64,000 nucleotides of DNA from NCBI RefSeq assembly GCF_014646135.1, contig NZ_BMMW01000007.1, forward strand, positions 26,688 to 90,687, in the 5' to 3' direction. The stretch's first letter is position 1. Every line of letters starts with the position of its first letter. The translations under genes and the position numbers were made by a program. This DNA is from Nocardia camponoti. GTDB lineage: Bacteria; Actinomycetota; Actinomycetes; Mycobacteriales; Mycobacteriaceae. The notes under the pieces were generated by a model that saw only the letters and a list, made by a program, of their open reading frames with translations, ran no database searches and was not told the origin of the DNA. This document shows positions 57,430 to 64,000 of the stretch, one piece after another.

Positions 57430-58218
57430 TCAGAAGTGCAGTGCGCCAGGCTGGTTCGGCACGGGGCCGCTCTCGGTAGTCAAGAGGCGGTAGAAGAACG
57501 TCTCGCCGGGCAAGGGCACCGGTCCGCCAGGGAAACCGTCGAGCCACTGCGAGAAGTTCAGCGGCGCTGCGGGCGGGTTCGGGGTGAAGCCCTGCCGCAG
57601 GTAGAACTTGGCGAGTTCCTGGTCTTCGGTGAGGTACTGGCCGTAGAGGATCTCGACCCCGCCCCGGTAGGCGGCCATGGTCGACGCGCGCACCAGCGCC
57701 GCGCCGAGTCCGTGTCCGCGGTGGTCGTCGTCGACTGCGACCAGGTGCAGCTTGGCGGTGAACAGCAAGGCCTGCATGACCGCAGTGGTACCGAGATGGT
57801 GTCTCTCGGCAAGGTCGGACAGGAACTGCGCGGCCGGACCAACGAGCGCGCCACCGACGACCTGCCCGTCGAGCGTGGCGACCACGGCGGCGGTGCGCGC
57901 CCATACGACCGCGTCCAGGTTGTTCCCGGTCACCGCGGCCATCAACATGCGGTGGCTCGTGTCGGGGTCACGTAGTCCTTCGGCGAGAAACCCGTCGGCG
58001 TGGGCGCGGACCAGGTTCGCGGCCAACTTCGGACCGCCGGCCCCAGCCATCTCGGCCCATCGCTCGAACCCCGCCAGATCCTCGGATGTTCGTGCCCACC
58101 GCACCCGGTACGGTCCGACCGCGACCTCCTTCGACGCTGCTGACGCCAGCACGCGGCGCGGCGACGCGCGGCGCGGCGCGGTAGACCTTTTCGGCTTGCG
58201 CCCCTTGGACTTCGGCAC
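57430..58218 (-). CDS. GNAT-family acetyltransferase with basic N-terminus
   Basis: A 262-aa protein from GTG 58218 (AAGGGGG upstream). The first 30 residues are highly basic (PKSKGRKPKRSTAPRRASPRR), as in nucleic-acid-associated proteins. The C-terminal half is a GNAT fold with the acetyl-CoA loop DDDHRGHGLGAALV near residue 160, followed by YLTEDQELAKFYLRQGF. The substrate is unknown. It converges with the MAB_1171c-like gene. Confidence 0.75.
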   Translation of the reverse strand: MPKSKGRKPKRSTAPRRASPRRVLASAASKEVAVGPYRVRWARTSEDLAGFERWAEMAGAGGPKLAANLVRAHADGFLAEGLRDPDTSHRMLMAAVTGNNLDAVVWARTAAVVATLDGQVVGGALVGPAAQFLSDLAERHHLGTTAVMQALLFTAKLHLVAVDDDHRGHGLGAALVRASTMAAYRGGVEILYGQYLTEDQELAKFYLRQGFTPNPPAAPLNFSQWLDGFPGGPVPLPGETFFYRLLTTESGPVPNQPGALHF

Positions 58219-58267
58219 CGGACAACCCCCTTGTCGGATACGAACTGCTCCTCGTGAACGGTACCGG

Positions 58268-58552
58268 CTACGAGCCAACCGTCGCCCCAACTCCGGTGCG
58301 AATCCGACGCATCCCAGAGCCAGTGCGTCCGAGCCGCCACACCAGCAGATCGTCGGTGCCGAACGTGGGCAGGGGCATGGTGACTACGATCCCATGCCCC
58401 GGCTCTTGCCGATCCGGTCCAAGGCCCGCAGCGCGTCGCGGCGCCGCTTCGGGTCGGGATGCAGTGACGGTGGGAATGATCTGGATCAGCACCGAATCGC
58501 GCCGCCAGTAGGCGATTGCGGGAATGAGCAGCAGGAGAAGTTCAGTCGGCAC
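58268..58552 (-). CDS. small protein with N-terminal membrane helix
   Basis: A 94-aa protein, probably from GTG 58552, overlapping the end of the frameshifted gene upstream. It begins with a hydrophobic stretch (PTELLLLLIPAIAYWRR) and continues basic and Pro-rich. Part of the minus-strand operon 59475-58268. No family recognised. Confidence 0.5.
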   Translation of the reverse strand: MPTELLLLLIPAIAYWRRDSVLIQIIPTVTASRPEAAPRRAAGLGPDRQEPGHGIVVTMPLPTFGTDDLLVWRLGRTGSGMRRIRTGVGATVGS

Positions 58553-58876
58553 GGGCGTCCTCGACGATCGGAAGGGGGCCCGGCCCGCGGCCAGCAGCGG
58601 TGTCGACTCGCAGGATAGCCCGATTCGGGCACGTTTCCCGGTCACCACGCCACACGGCGAGCGCGGCCGCGACAGCGTGCTCGGGGTCGGCGGCCCCGGC
58701 GAGCAGCTGTCGCAGGATCACCTTGCGCTGCCCCTCGTCGGCGCCGAGGTACCGCGCGCGCCCAGGTCCGCACTGAACTCGTGGTCGGCGAGCCAGGATC
58801 CGTAGTTGCGGACCCAGGTGTTCACGTCATGTTGGTCGGCGAGGGCCTGCAGGCGGGCGATGCGGTCGGTGCTCAT
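58542..58876 (-). pseudogene. frameshifted gene of unknown function carrying a 63-bp repeat
   Basis: The gene starts at ATG 58876 in an ATGA overlap and reads MSTDRIARLQALADQHDVNT, then LADHEFSADLG. Within a GCGCGCGCGG run near 58752-58763 the coding frame is lost. The next frame continues convincingly (RYLGADEGQRKVILRQLLAG, AADPEHAVAAALAVWRGDRE) to a stop at 58542. A one-base slip in the GC run would restore a product of about 111 aa. It may be a real frameshift, a sequencing error or slippage. The first part contains the 63-bp block shared with the SCO6880-family gene. Confidence 0.65.
58783..58845 (-). repeat. 63-bp exact repeat, copy 2
   Basis: Identical, in reverse orientation, to 1820-1882. 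Both copies are translated in the same frame within otherwise unrelated proteins. Confidence 0.85.
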
Positions 58877-59475
58877 CGGGCCGTGCTCCGGACGAGCTCC
58901 CACGGTGCGCCGCCGCGCACGGTGGTGATGGCGCCGGTGCCGATCTCGTCGTGGCCGCGGTGCTCGACGTCGACGTCGAACCCGTAGCCGTCGCCCAGTC
59001 GGATCACCGCGCGGGGCCAGTAGATGGTCTCGGGGGTCATGACGCCCTTGACGACGCCGATCAGCGGCAGTCCGCGCTCGACGACTTCGGCGGCCTTGGC
59101 GGCGCCGGTCTTCCAGACGGCGACGATCGCGCGGGCGCGTTCGGTGGCGGTCAGCCCGGCGGTGTTGTGGTGGTCGTATCCGGCGTAGCGGCTGAACAGG
59201 GTCGGGGGCAGGGACCGCACGTCGTAGAGCGGGTCGGTGCGCTCACCGATAGGCCCGAGGGACACCTGCAGGTAGTCGAACGGCAGGACGGGCCGGTAGG
59301 GGTAGCAGGTGAGGAACTCGGCCAGCTCGTCGGCGTCGATGCGGCGGTGGGCACCGGTGCCGTGGTCGGTGAGGATGCCGGTCGCGGTCAGCGCGGGCAG
59401 GAAGTGTTTGTCGGGGTGGTAGCCGGTGCGGTCGGCGACGATCCGCGCGAAATCGGAGCTGGTCAGAAGGGGCAC
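58873..59475 (-). CDS. hypothetical protein, possibly leaderless
   Basis: A 200-aa protein starting at GTG 59475 or, in frame, at GTG 59508. A possible -10 element (TAGGCT on the minus strand) lies 7-12 bases before GTG 59475, which would make a leaderless mRNA. The N-terminal 60 residues resemble a winged helix (SDFARIVADRTGYHPDKHFL, PALTATGILTDHG, RIDADELAEFL). The remaining part is alpha/beta (ARAIVAVWKTGAAKAAEVVE, IYWPRAVIRLGDGYGFDVDV). Its promoter lies in the GCCAACG repeat region. The stop overlaps the next ATG. Confidence 0.6.
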   Translation of the reverse strand: MPLLTSSDFARIVADRTGYHPDKHFLPALTATGILTDHGTGAHRRIDADELAEFLTCYPYRPVLPFDYLQVSLGPIGERTDPLYDVRSLPPTLFSRYAGYDHHNTAGLTATERARAIVAVWKTGAAKAAEVVERGLPLIGVVKGVMTPETIYWPRAVIRLGDGYGFDVDVEHRGHDEIGTGAITTVRGGAPWELVRSTAR

Positions 59476-59491
59476 GAGAACTAGCCTAGCA

Positions 59492-59557
59492 AAATGCCAA
59501 CGATTCACGCCAACGAACTATGGCAACGATGGTGGGCAACGTGATACGTTGGCATTT
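59492..59557. promoter_or_regulatory. cluster of GCCAACG-type half-sites, inverted
   Basis: AAATGCCAACG at 59492-59502 is the exact inverse of CGTTGGCATTT at 59547-59557. In between lie three more related words (GCCAACG, GGCAACG, GGCAACG) in one direction at about 11-14 base intervals. The array sits between divergent genes (59475 and 59732), as expected for a cooperative operator. Confidence 0.65.
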
Positions 59558-59731
59558 CGACCGCCACCCAGTCCCCGGCCGGGCTTCATTTCCACTTGCG
59601 CTAAGGCACATTAACGCAGGTCGAATCACTGAAATCCCAGATAGGCCACGACATTCTCGTCGGTCGGCGACCGGACCTATGCTCAAACCAATCCGTCCAG
59701 CTCAACGAGCAGAACTAGGGGATCTACCGAC

Positions 59732-60322
59732 ATGAGCGACGACGCATCGCGCCCTACGAGCGCACCGTCAGCCACATCACCGCGGATGACCATGCCCGGC
59801 AAGCTCGGCGGCGGCGATTTCACCGAAGTGATGCCGATCGACGGCGGGCACCTGGCCAAGACCCGCGCACCGCGCACCGACCGAGCCGCTGGGCTCGCCG
59901 CGCGTCTGGCCCAGACCGCCGAGATCATCCTCGAGGTAGGGGAAACACACGACGATCAGTTGATCCCGGTGCTCGCCGTCGCGGTTGCCGCTCAGCTCAG
60001 CGCCGATCCGGTCGTCGCCGGGCTGGGCGCACAACTATCGGATCTGCTCGCTTCGATTGAGGAAGGGCCGCTGACCGCCGACGACGGGCTGGGCCTGCTC
60101 GAAGTGCTCAACGAGCTTTCATCCCACGACCTCGGCGACGGCGTTGTGCCGATCCCCACCGTGGCCGTGCACGAGCAGTGGCAGACCCGCGAAGCCAGCG
60201 GCTGGATTTCACCGGTGGCCGAGATCAAGTTCGGCAAAGGCAGCCTGATCAAACGCCTGCCCGGCACACCGGCGCCACTGATGGGCAGCCGGGTGATCCG
60301 CGTCGGCGGAGATCCCCGGTGA
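59732..60322 (+). CDS. hypothetical protein heading a four- to six-gene unit
   Basis: A 196-aa protein from ATG 59732 (AGGGGAT upstream). After a disordered start, residues 45-130 are helical and Ala/Leu-rich (LAARLAQTAEIILEVGETHD, LIPVLAVAVAAQLSADPVVA, LLASIEEGPLTADDGLGLLE). The end is basic (EIKFGKGSLIKRLPG). No family. It overlaps the next gene in a GTGA. Expression is probably controlled by the 59492-59557 sites. Confidence 0.6.
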   Translation: MSDDASRPTSAPSATSPRMTMPGKLGGGDFTEVMPIDGGHLAKTRAPRTDRAAGLAARLAQTAEIILEVGETHDDQLIPVLAVAVAAQLSADPVVAGLGAQLSDLLASIEEGPLTADDGLGLLEVLNELSSHDLGDGVVPIPTVAVHEQWQTREASGWISPVAEIKFGKGSLIKRLPGTPAPLMGSRVIRVGGDPR

Positions 60323-61164
60323 CCAGCACACCACCGGTGTCGTTACGCAAGGACGAACCGGCCGACGGTGAGATCTCGTCTCCGGGAGTCTTCGACCTCG
60401 ACGCGCTCTATAACGACGCCGAGAAGCGGATCGACCGGCTCACGCTCATGCACAGCCTTCGCCGCCTGCGTGACCTGCCCATCTCGTTCACACCGTCGTC
60501 GACGAGGGCACTGACCACCGTGGACTGGTACGTCGAGGGCAACCGAGTCAGGGCGGATCAGATCGGCATCGACCCGTGGTTCTACGCGGAGTTGTCCGGA
60601 CGTGCGCGCGATGCGCTACTCGTCCGGATGCTCGCGCTGGCCCGCGACCGTTCCAACGAGCACGTCGACGACGGGCTCGCCCGCTGGCATCGCGGGGCCG
60701 ACTACCGCCGCAGCAGCCCTTACCGCGCCTGGATCGACGCCGCGTCGGTCACCGGTGTATTCGCCGGCACCGACGCCGCCCTGCTCACCGGCCACGAACC
60801 CATCGCTGCCGCGATGTGGCTGTGCATGGCGTTGTGGTTCCCAGTGTCGGCCGCCTATGCCGCCGCGTCGCGTTCGACTCAACTCGCCGCCACCGAGACC
60901 GCGGTCCAGGCAGTCGGCGCGGAGGCCGTAGTCGAACTCCTCGAAGCGATCCGGGCCCGTGGATCGCGCCTGGACAACCCTGAAACCGTCGGTCCGTTCA
61001 TGCTGGTGGCGGTGTGCGGGCAGGTGTGGGAGAGCGTTGTCGGCGTGAGCTGGGGCAGGTTCCTGCGTTGGCGGCAGCGTTGGTTCGGCATCTACACCAC
61101 CCCCGATCACGAACTGGCGCGAGTTCGCCGCCGCCACCGCAGCGACGACGCGGACGCACGATGA
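60319..61164 (+). CDS. hypothetical helical protein
   Basis: A 281-aa protein from GTG 60319 overlapping the previous stop. Mostly helical, rich in Arg and Ala. A hydrophobic segment near residues 155-180 (PIAAAMWLCMALWFPVSAAY) could be one membrane helix. No known motif. Co-translated with both neighbours through four-base overlaps, suggesting a complex. Confidence 0.6.
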   Translation: MTSTPPVSLRKDEPADGEISSPGVFDLDALYNDAEKRIDRLTLMHSLRRLRDLPISFTPSSTRALTTVDWYVEGNRVRADQIGIDPWFYAELSGRARDALLVRMLALARDRSNEHVDDGLARWHRGADYRRSSPYRAWIDAASVTGVFAGTDAALLTGHEPIAAAMWLCMALWFPVSAAYAAASRSTQLAATETAVQAVGAEAVVELLEAIRARGSRLDNPETVGPFMLVAVCGQVWESVVGVSWGRFLRWRQRWFGIYTTPDHELARVRRRHRSDDADAR

Positions 61165-62369
61165 CCGCCAACGACATTCCTGCTCAGGAGACTCCCGTGA
61201 CCAACCCCACCAACCCCCACAAACCGGTCACCGATCTAGCGGTTGCGGCGGCCTTCCCCGACGCCGCCGCGGCGACGGTTCGGCTCGACCAGATCGCCGA
61301 CGAGTACAACCCAGCCGCCCTCCGCACGGCATTCGGCGGGGCCATCATGCCCTGGTTCGACACCAGCGGGATGGACCCGGCCCTTGCCTCGAAACTGGTT
61401 GCTCGCGAACAGGACCCGGCACTGTTCAGCCTGCACTGCAGGCCCGTGTCGATGGGGTGGAACATCCCGGCTCGGGCCCTGATCTGGCCTGGCGCACTAG
61501 CGGTAATCGCTGGTGCGGTCCACATGCTGGTCATCGTCATGACCGGGCGAGGGGCCGATCCTGATGCGGCGCCGAACCCCTTCGACGGCATCCTGCCTGG
61601 CCTGTCATCGACAGAGCTGCCCTTCGCGGCGGCGCTGTTCTTCGGCGGCCTCATCATCGCTGGCGTGGGATTCGCGATCCGCGAGGTCGGTGCCCACCGT
61701 CACCCGATGGCGTTGACCGAGCAGGAAGCGCGGCAGGCCGAGAAGGCCCGCGTGCTCTGGCGCGGCACCTACAACGACTACTTGTGCGCCCGCAACACCG
61801 CACCGACCACCACGGAAGAGTCGCCAGAGGCCCGCGTCGTCGCCATCGCCCGGCTGCTCACCAAGCAGATCCGCACCAGCCCGGCCTATCAACACGCCGA
61901 CCTGGACACGATGCGCCTGGACCTGGACCGAATCACCCGCGACATAGATCTGCGCGCGTACAGGATCTGGAAGGTCCGCTCACAGCTGACCGAGCCCGGC
62001 GAACGGCCCGTGGTCGCCGAAGCACTGCGCGAGCGTCGCGAACTCGAGACCGCGGCCGCCGACGCCGGATGGATCACCCTGGTAGGTCAGCTCGACGCGC
62101 TGACGCGCTACCGCGCCGAACTCGCCGGGATCGAACACATCCTGGCTGATATCGCCGCGCTCGACCGCGCTGCCACACGCGATGTCGACGACACCGTGCT
62201 GCAGCTGCTGCGCGACGCCGCTGGCGCCGAGTTCGACACCGCCCAGATCGACCAGCACACACAACAACTCGCGGATCTACGCGAAGGCCTGCACGCCCGC
62301 GTCACGGTGCTGCGCGCCTTGGTCGACAACTCCACCATGCCTACTCTCACCGCCGACGGATCGCGCTGA
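61161..62369 (+). CDS. membrane-anchored helical protein
   Basis: A 402-aa protein from ATG 61161 in an ATGA overlap. Two transmembrane helices (ARALIWPGALAVIAGAVHML, about 110-133, and LPFAAALFFGGLIIAGVGFA, about 153-175). A long cytoplasmic helical part with coiled-coil character follows (LDTMRLDLDRITRDIDLRAY, DQHTQQLADLREGLHARVTV). The layout resembles a membrane-tethered scaffold. Third gene of the tightly overlapping unit; no family recognised. Confidence 0.6.
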   Translation: MTANDIPAQETPVTNPTNPHKPVTDLAVAAAFPDAAAATVRLDQIADEYNPAALRTAFGGAIMPWFDTSGMDPALASKLVAREQDPALFSLHCRPVSMGWNIPARALIWPGALAVIAGAVHMLVIVMTGRGADPDAAPNPFDGILPGLSSTELPFAAALFFGGLIIAGVGFAIREVGAHRHPMALTEQEARQAEKARVLWRGTYNDYLCARNTAPTTTEESPEARVVAIARLLTKQIRTSPAYQHADLDTMRLDLDRITRDIDLRAYRIWKVRSQLTEPGERPVVAEALRERRELETAAADAGWITLVGQLDALTRYRAELAGIEHILADIAALDRAATRDVDDTVLQLLRDAAGAEFDTAQIDQHTQQLADLREGLHARVTVLRALVDNSTMPTLTADGSR

Positions 62370-62398
62370 GCGGGCGCCACTTCAAGGACAGGACCGAT

Positions 62399-62857
62399 AT
62401 GACGCCCTCACCCACCCGCCGAGAGTCCTCTGCTCGCGCCGGGCTGCACCAGTCGACCGCGCAGGTCTGGACCGACCCCGCCTCTGATCATCCGGGCCCT
62501 AGTGTGGTGGTTTCCACCGACGGTGTCGATCCCGAGACCGGCGTCGCGCGCTTCCCCCGGTATCAGACCTGGCTCCCGCATCACCACGGTGCCGACAACG
62601 CGGCCGTTCTCGCCACCGCCGAAACAGCGCTCGGCGCCGCCGGGTGGAACGTGGTGGGTTCCTGGACCGCCGACGAAGTTGGCTGGCGTGCGAGCGTGGA
62701 ATACAAGATGATCACCCACAGCATCGCCGACTTCGCCCCCTCCCGTCACAGTGACGATGACGGTGCGGGCTCGGAGTCCGGTGCGCTGCGCGGCGACTCA
62801 TTGCCTCCGGGCTTCCGCAGGGTCGTGTCCACATCGAGCGCGGTGCGCCGTGGCTGA
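62399..62857 (+). CDS. hypothetical protein
   Basis: A 152-aa protein from ATG 62399 with polar ends and a folded middle (RFPRYQTWLPHHHGADNAAV, LATAETALGAAGWNVVGSWT, ADEVGWRASVEY). Similar 'AAGWxVVGxWxxxxxG' segments are common in small proteins of actinobacterial mobile elements. Function unknown. Its end overlaps the following GTG start. Confidence 0.55.
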   Translation: MTPSPTRRESSARAGLHQSTAQVWTDPASDHPGPSVVVSTDGVDPETGVARFPRYQTWLPHHHGADNAAVLATAETALGAAGWNVVGSWTADEVGWRASVEYKMITHSIADFAPSRHSDDDGAGSESGALRGDSLPPGFRRVVSTSSAVRRG

Positions 62858-63317
62858 GAGCCTGTGCGCGACGGTCGGGTTGGATCTGTACCTGGTCGAC
62901 GAGACCGGGCGCGGGGTGGTGGCCTTTCCCGATCGGCCCGGCCTGACGATGGAGCAGACGTACCACTACGTCGCCGACCGCGACCACCTGATCACCGTGC
63001 TCGCCGACGCCGGGATGCTCGCGGTCACTGCGCGCCCGGCAGAGTTGCGCCAGGCCTACACCGAGACCACAGCGGCTTTCGCCGCCCGTGAGGATGCGTG
63101 GCTTCGCGACTGCGGCGGCGGGGACGCGGGCGCGGGGATCGCCGGGCACAAGTTGCACGGCGACGACGCGGGCGGCTGGTGGGTCACCGCCTCGGAATGT
63201 CGTGCCGCGTTGGCCACTGCGGCCACCGTCGATCACCGCGGCGTCGACGCCGCGCTGGTCGAGTTCCTCGCTCGCGCTGCCGAGTACGGCGGGTTCCGGG
63301 TCTGGACGACGTGGTGA
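62850..63317 (+). CDS. hypothetical alpha/beta protein
   Basis: A 155-aa protein from GTG 62850. Acidic with a natural pattern (VGLDLYLVDETGRGVVAFPD, YVADRDHLITVLADAGMLAV, GGWWVTASECRAALATAATV, ALVEFLARAAEYGGFRVWTT). No family known to me. It overlaps the preceding gene by eight bases. Confidence 0.55.
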   Translation: MAESLCATVGLDLYLVDETGRGVVAFPDRPGLTMEQTYHYVADRDHLITVLADAGMLAVTARPAELRQAYTETTAAFAAREDAWLRDCGGGDAGAGIAGHKLHGDDAGGWWVTASECRAALATAATVDHRGVDAALVEFLARAAEYGGFRVWTTW

Positions 63318-63387
63318 CCGCCGTGACCTGACGGCGGCCGCCGTGGAGACGGTGCTCGCCCCCTGGTGTTCGCGCTGGTCGAGGCGG

Positions 63388-63825
63388 ATGATGGAGGTCA
63401 TGTTCACCAGGCAGGAGCGGTGTTGGGAATGCTGCGCGCGGATGCCTGACGACCACGTCCACCGGATGTTCTGCAACGCGGCCTGTCGAGCACGTAGTTA
63501 CCGCCGCTGGCGGTTCATCCCGTACTCGGACCCGCGCGACGCGGCCAATCTGCGCGAGGTGATCGCGATGCGCAATGCGCTGTGGCCCGGCGATGTCGTC
63601 TGGCCGCCTGAGCCGTCACCGACCCCGCACGCCGCTCAGCACCACGGTGCTCGGGCGCAGCGGCGGGTGTATCGGGTGCCGACCGGGACGATCACCGTCG
63701 ACTTGACCGATCTGGCGGTGCTGGACCTCCCGGCGCCGGTGCGCGCCGAGTTGTTCGCGGCTCTGAGCCAGTTGGAGGCCCTCGACGGGGCCGAGCGCCG
63801 GGCGGCGGCACAGAAAGTGCCCTGA
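63388..63825 (+). CDS. zinc-ribbon hypothetical protein
   Basis: A 145-aa protein from ATG 63388 (GAGGCGG just upstream) or ATG 63400. The N-terminal 40 residues hold a probable zinc ribbon: CWECCARM, then FCNAACRARSYRRWR, very basic at its end. A Pro-rich linker and a small helical C-terminal part (PVRAELFAALSQLEALDGAE) follow. Zinc ribbons of this kind occur in small DNA- or RNA-binding proteins of phages and plasmids. Confidence 0.55.
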   Translation: MMEVMFTRQERCWECCARMPDDHVHRMFCNAACRARSYRRWRFIPYSDPRDAANLREVIAMRNALWPGDVVWPPEPSPTPHAAQHHGARAQRRVYRVPTGTITVDLTDLAVLDLPAPVRAELFAALSQLEALDGAERRAAAQKVP

Positions 63826-63901
63826 CCGGGGGTTTCGGCACCCTGACTCCGGATAAGTGCATTTGTCCGGTGCTACACCAAAAAATTGTGTGTGAGAAAC
63901 C

Positions 63902-63917
63902 CCCTCGCGCGCGAGGG
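63902..63917. repeat. 16-bp perfect palindrome
   Basis: CCCTCGCGCGCGAGGG, 77 bases after the last stop codon. It may be a terminator or a protein-binding site. The sequence from 63826 to the window end holds no gene. Confidence 0.6.
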
Positions 63918-64000
63918 TGCGGTGGGAGGGTGTTTTTCGGGCCGGATTCGGTAGCGGCGGGGTCGCTGTAAGTCGGAATTACATCCGTGCGACTCGCAAC

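Noticed and set aside
1..64000. CRISPR arrays, insertion sequences, rRNA operons
   Set aside because: No regularly spaced repeats, transposase motifs or rRNA sequence were seen on either strand.

Overview
The window is high-GC actinobacterial DNA that reads as part of a large conjugative plasmid or integrative conjugative element. Two perfect mycobacterial-type LexA boxes, GTG/ATG starts with four-base gene overlaps, and SCO6880-, DUF4913- and MAB_1171c-type families point to the Mycobacteriales (Nocardia, Rhodococcus, Gordonia or Mycobacterium relatives). The genus is an inference. I see no rRNA, convincing tRNA, insertion sequence or CRISPR array.

Layout. (1) 0-7.6 kb: a type IV secretion operon with a TrbL/VirB6-like membrane protein, an SCO6880 protein, a VirB4-like ATPase, an unknown, a VirD4/TraG coupling protein and a DUF4913 protein, followed by strong hairpins. 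(2) 8-13 kb: a class IV aminotransferase, an HTH-FGE-fold fusion, a tyrosine recombinase without its tyrosine, a stand-alone Prim-Pol and small proteins. (3) 13.2-20.7 kb: a giant methylase-helicase 'polyvalent' protein with a second real protein coded in another frame across its N-terminal part. (4) 20.8-27.6 kb: element-specific genes including a double ribbon-helix-helix protein and a primase-redoxin-DUF2742 fusion. Many are preceded by the same TTTAGATACATT motif. (5) 27.7-31.6 kb: the mobilisation operon (MobC-like protein, relaxase, large accessory protein), headed by seven consecutive hairpins that I propose as oriT. (6) 31.7-39.8 kb: a CPBP protease, small unknowns, a cytosine-5 DNA methyltransferase and a duplicated family of unknown function. 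(7) 39.9-43.2 kb: an acyl-CoA oxidase/Baeyer-Villiger monooxygenase pair. (8) 43.6-44.4 kb: an SOS-controlled ImuA'-like gene. (9) 44.7-51.5 kb: a divergent locus of XRE-TPR regulator, RibD-like reductase and deaminase facing a ThiC-superfamily enzyme, nucleotidyltransferase and GalE-like epimerase. It looks like a compact uncharacterised biosynthetic system. (10) 51.7-64 kb: small unknown operons, an SOS-controlled ATP-dependent DNA ligase with a divergent partner, a MAB_1171c-like membrane protein, a GNAT enzyme and a frameshifted gene carrying a 63-bp exact copy of part of the T4SS gene near 1.8 kb.

How the genes may work together. Transfer would be initiated at the hairpin array by MobC-like protein and relaxase, passed to the VirD4-like coupling protein and driven by the VirB4/SCO6880/TrbL apparatus. 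The giant methylase-helicase, the cytosine methyltransferase, the primases and the ligase would protect, convert or repair the incoming strand. The dispersed motif suggests a plasmid-wide regulatory circuit. The LexA boxes tie two loci to DNA damage or ssDNA entry. The most novel-looking parts are the ThiC/RibD/NTase/GalE locus, the hairpin array, the dispersed motif and the primase-redoxin fusion. All functions are inferred from sequence alone.
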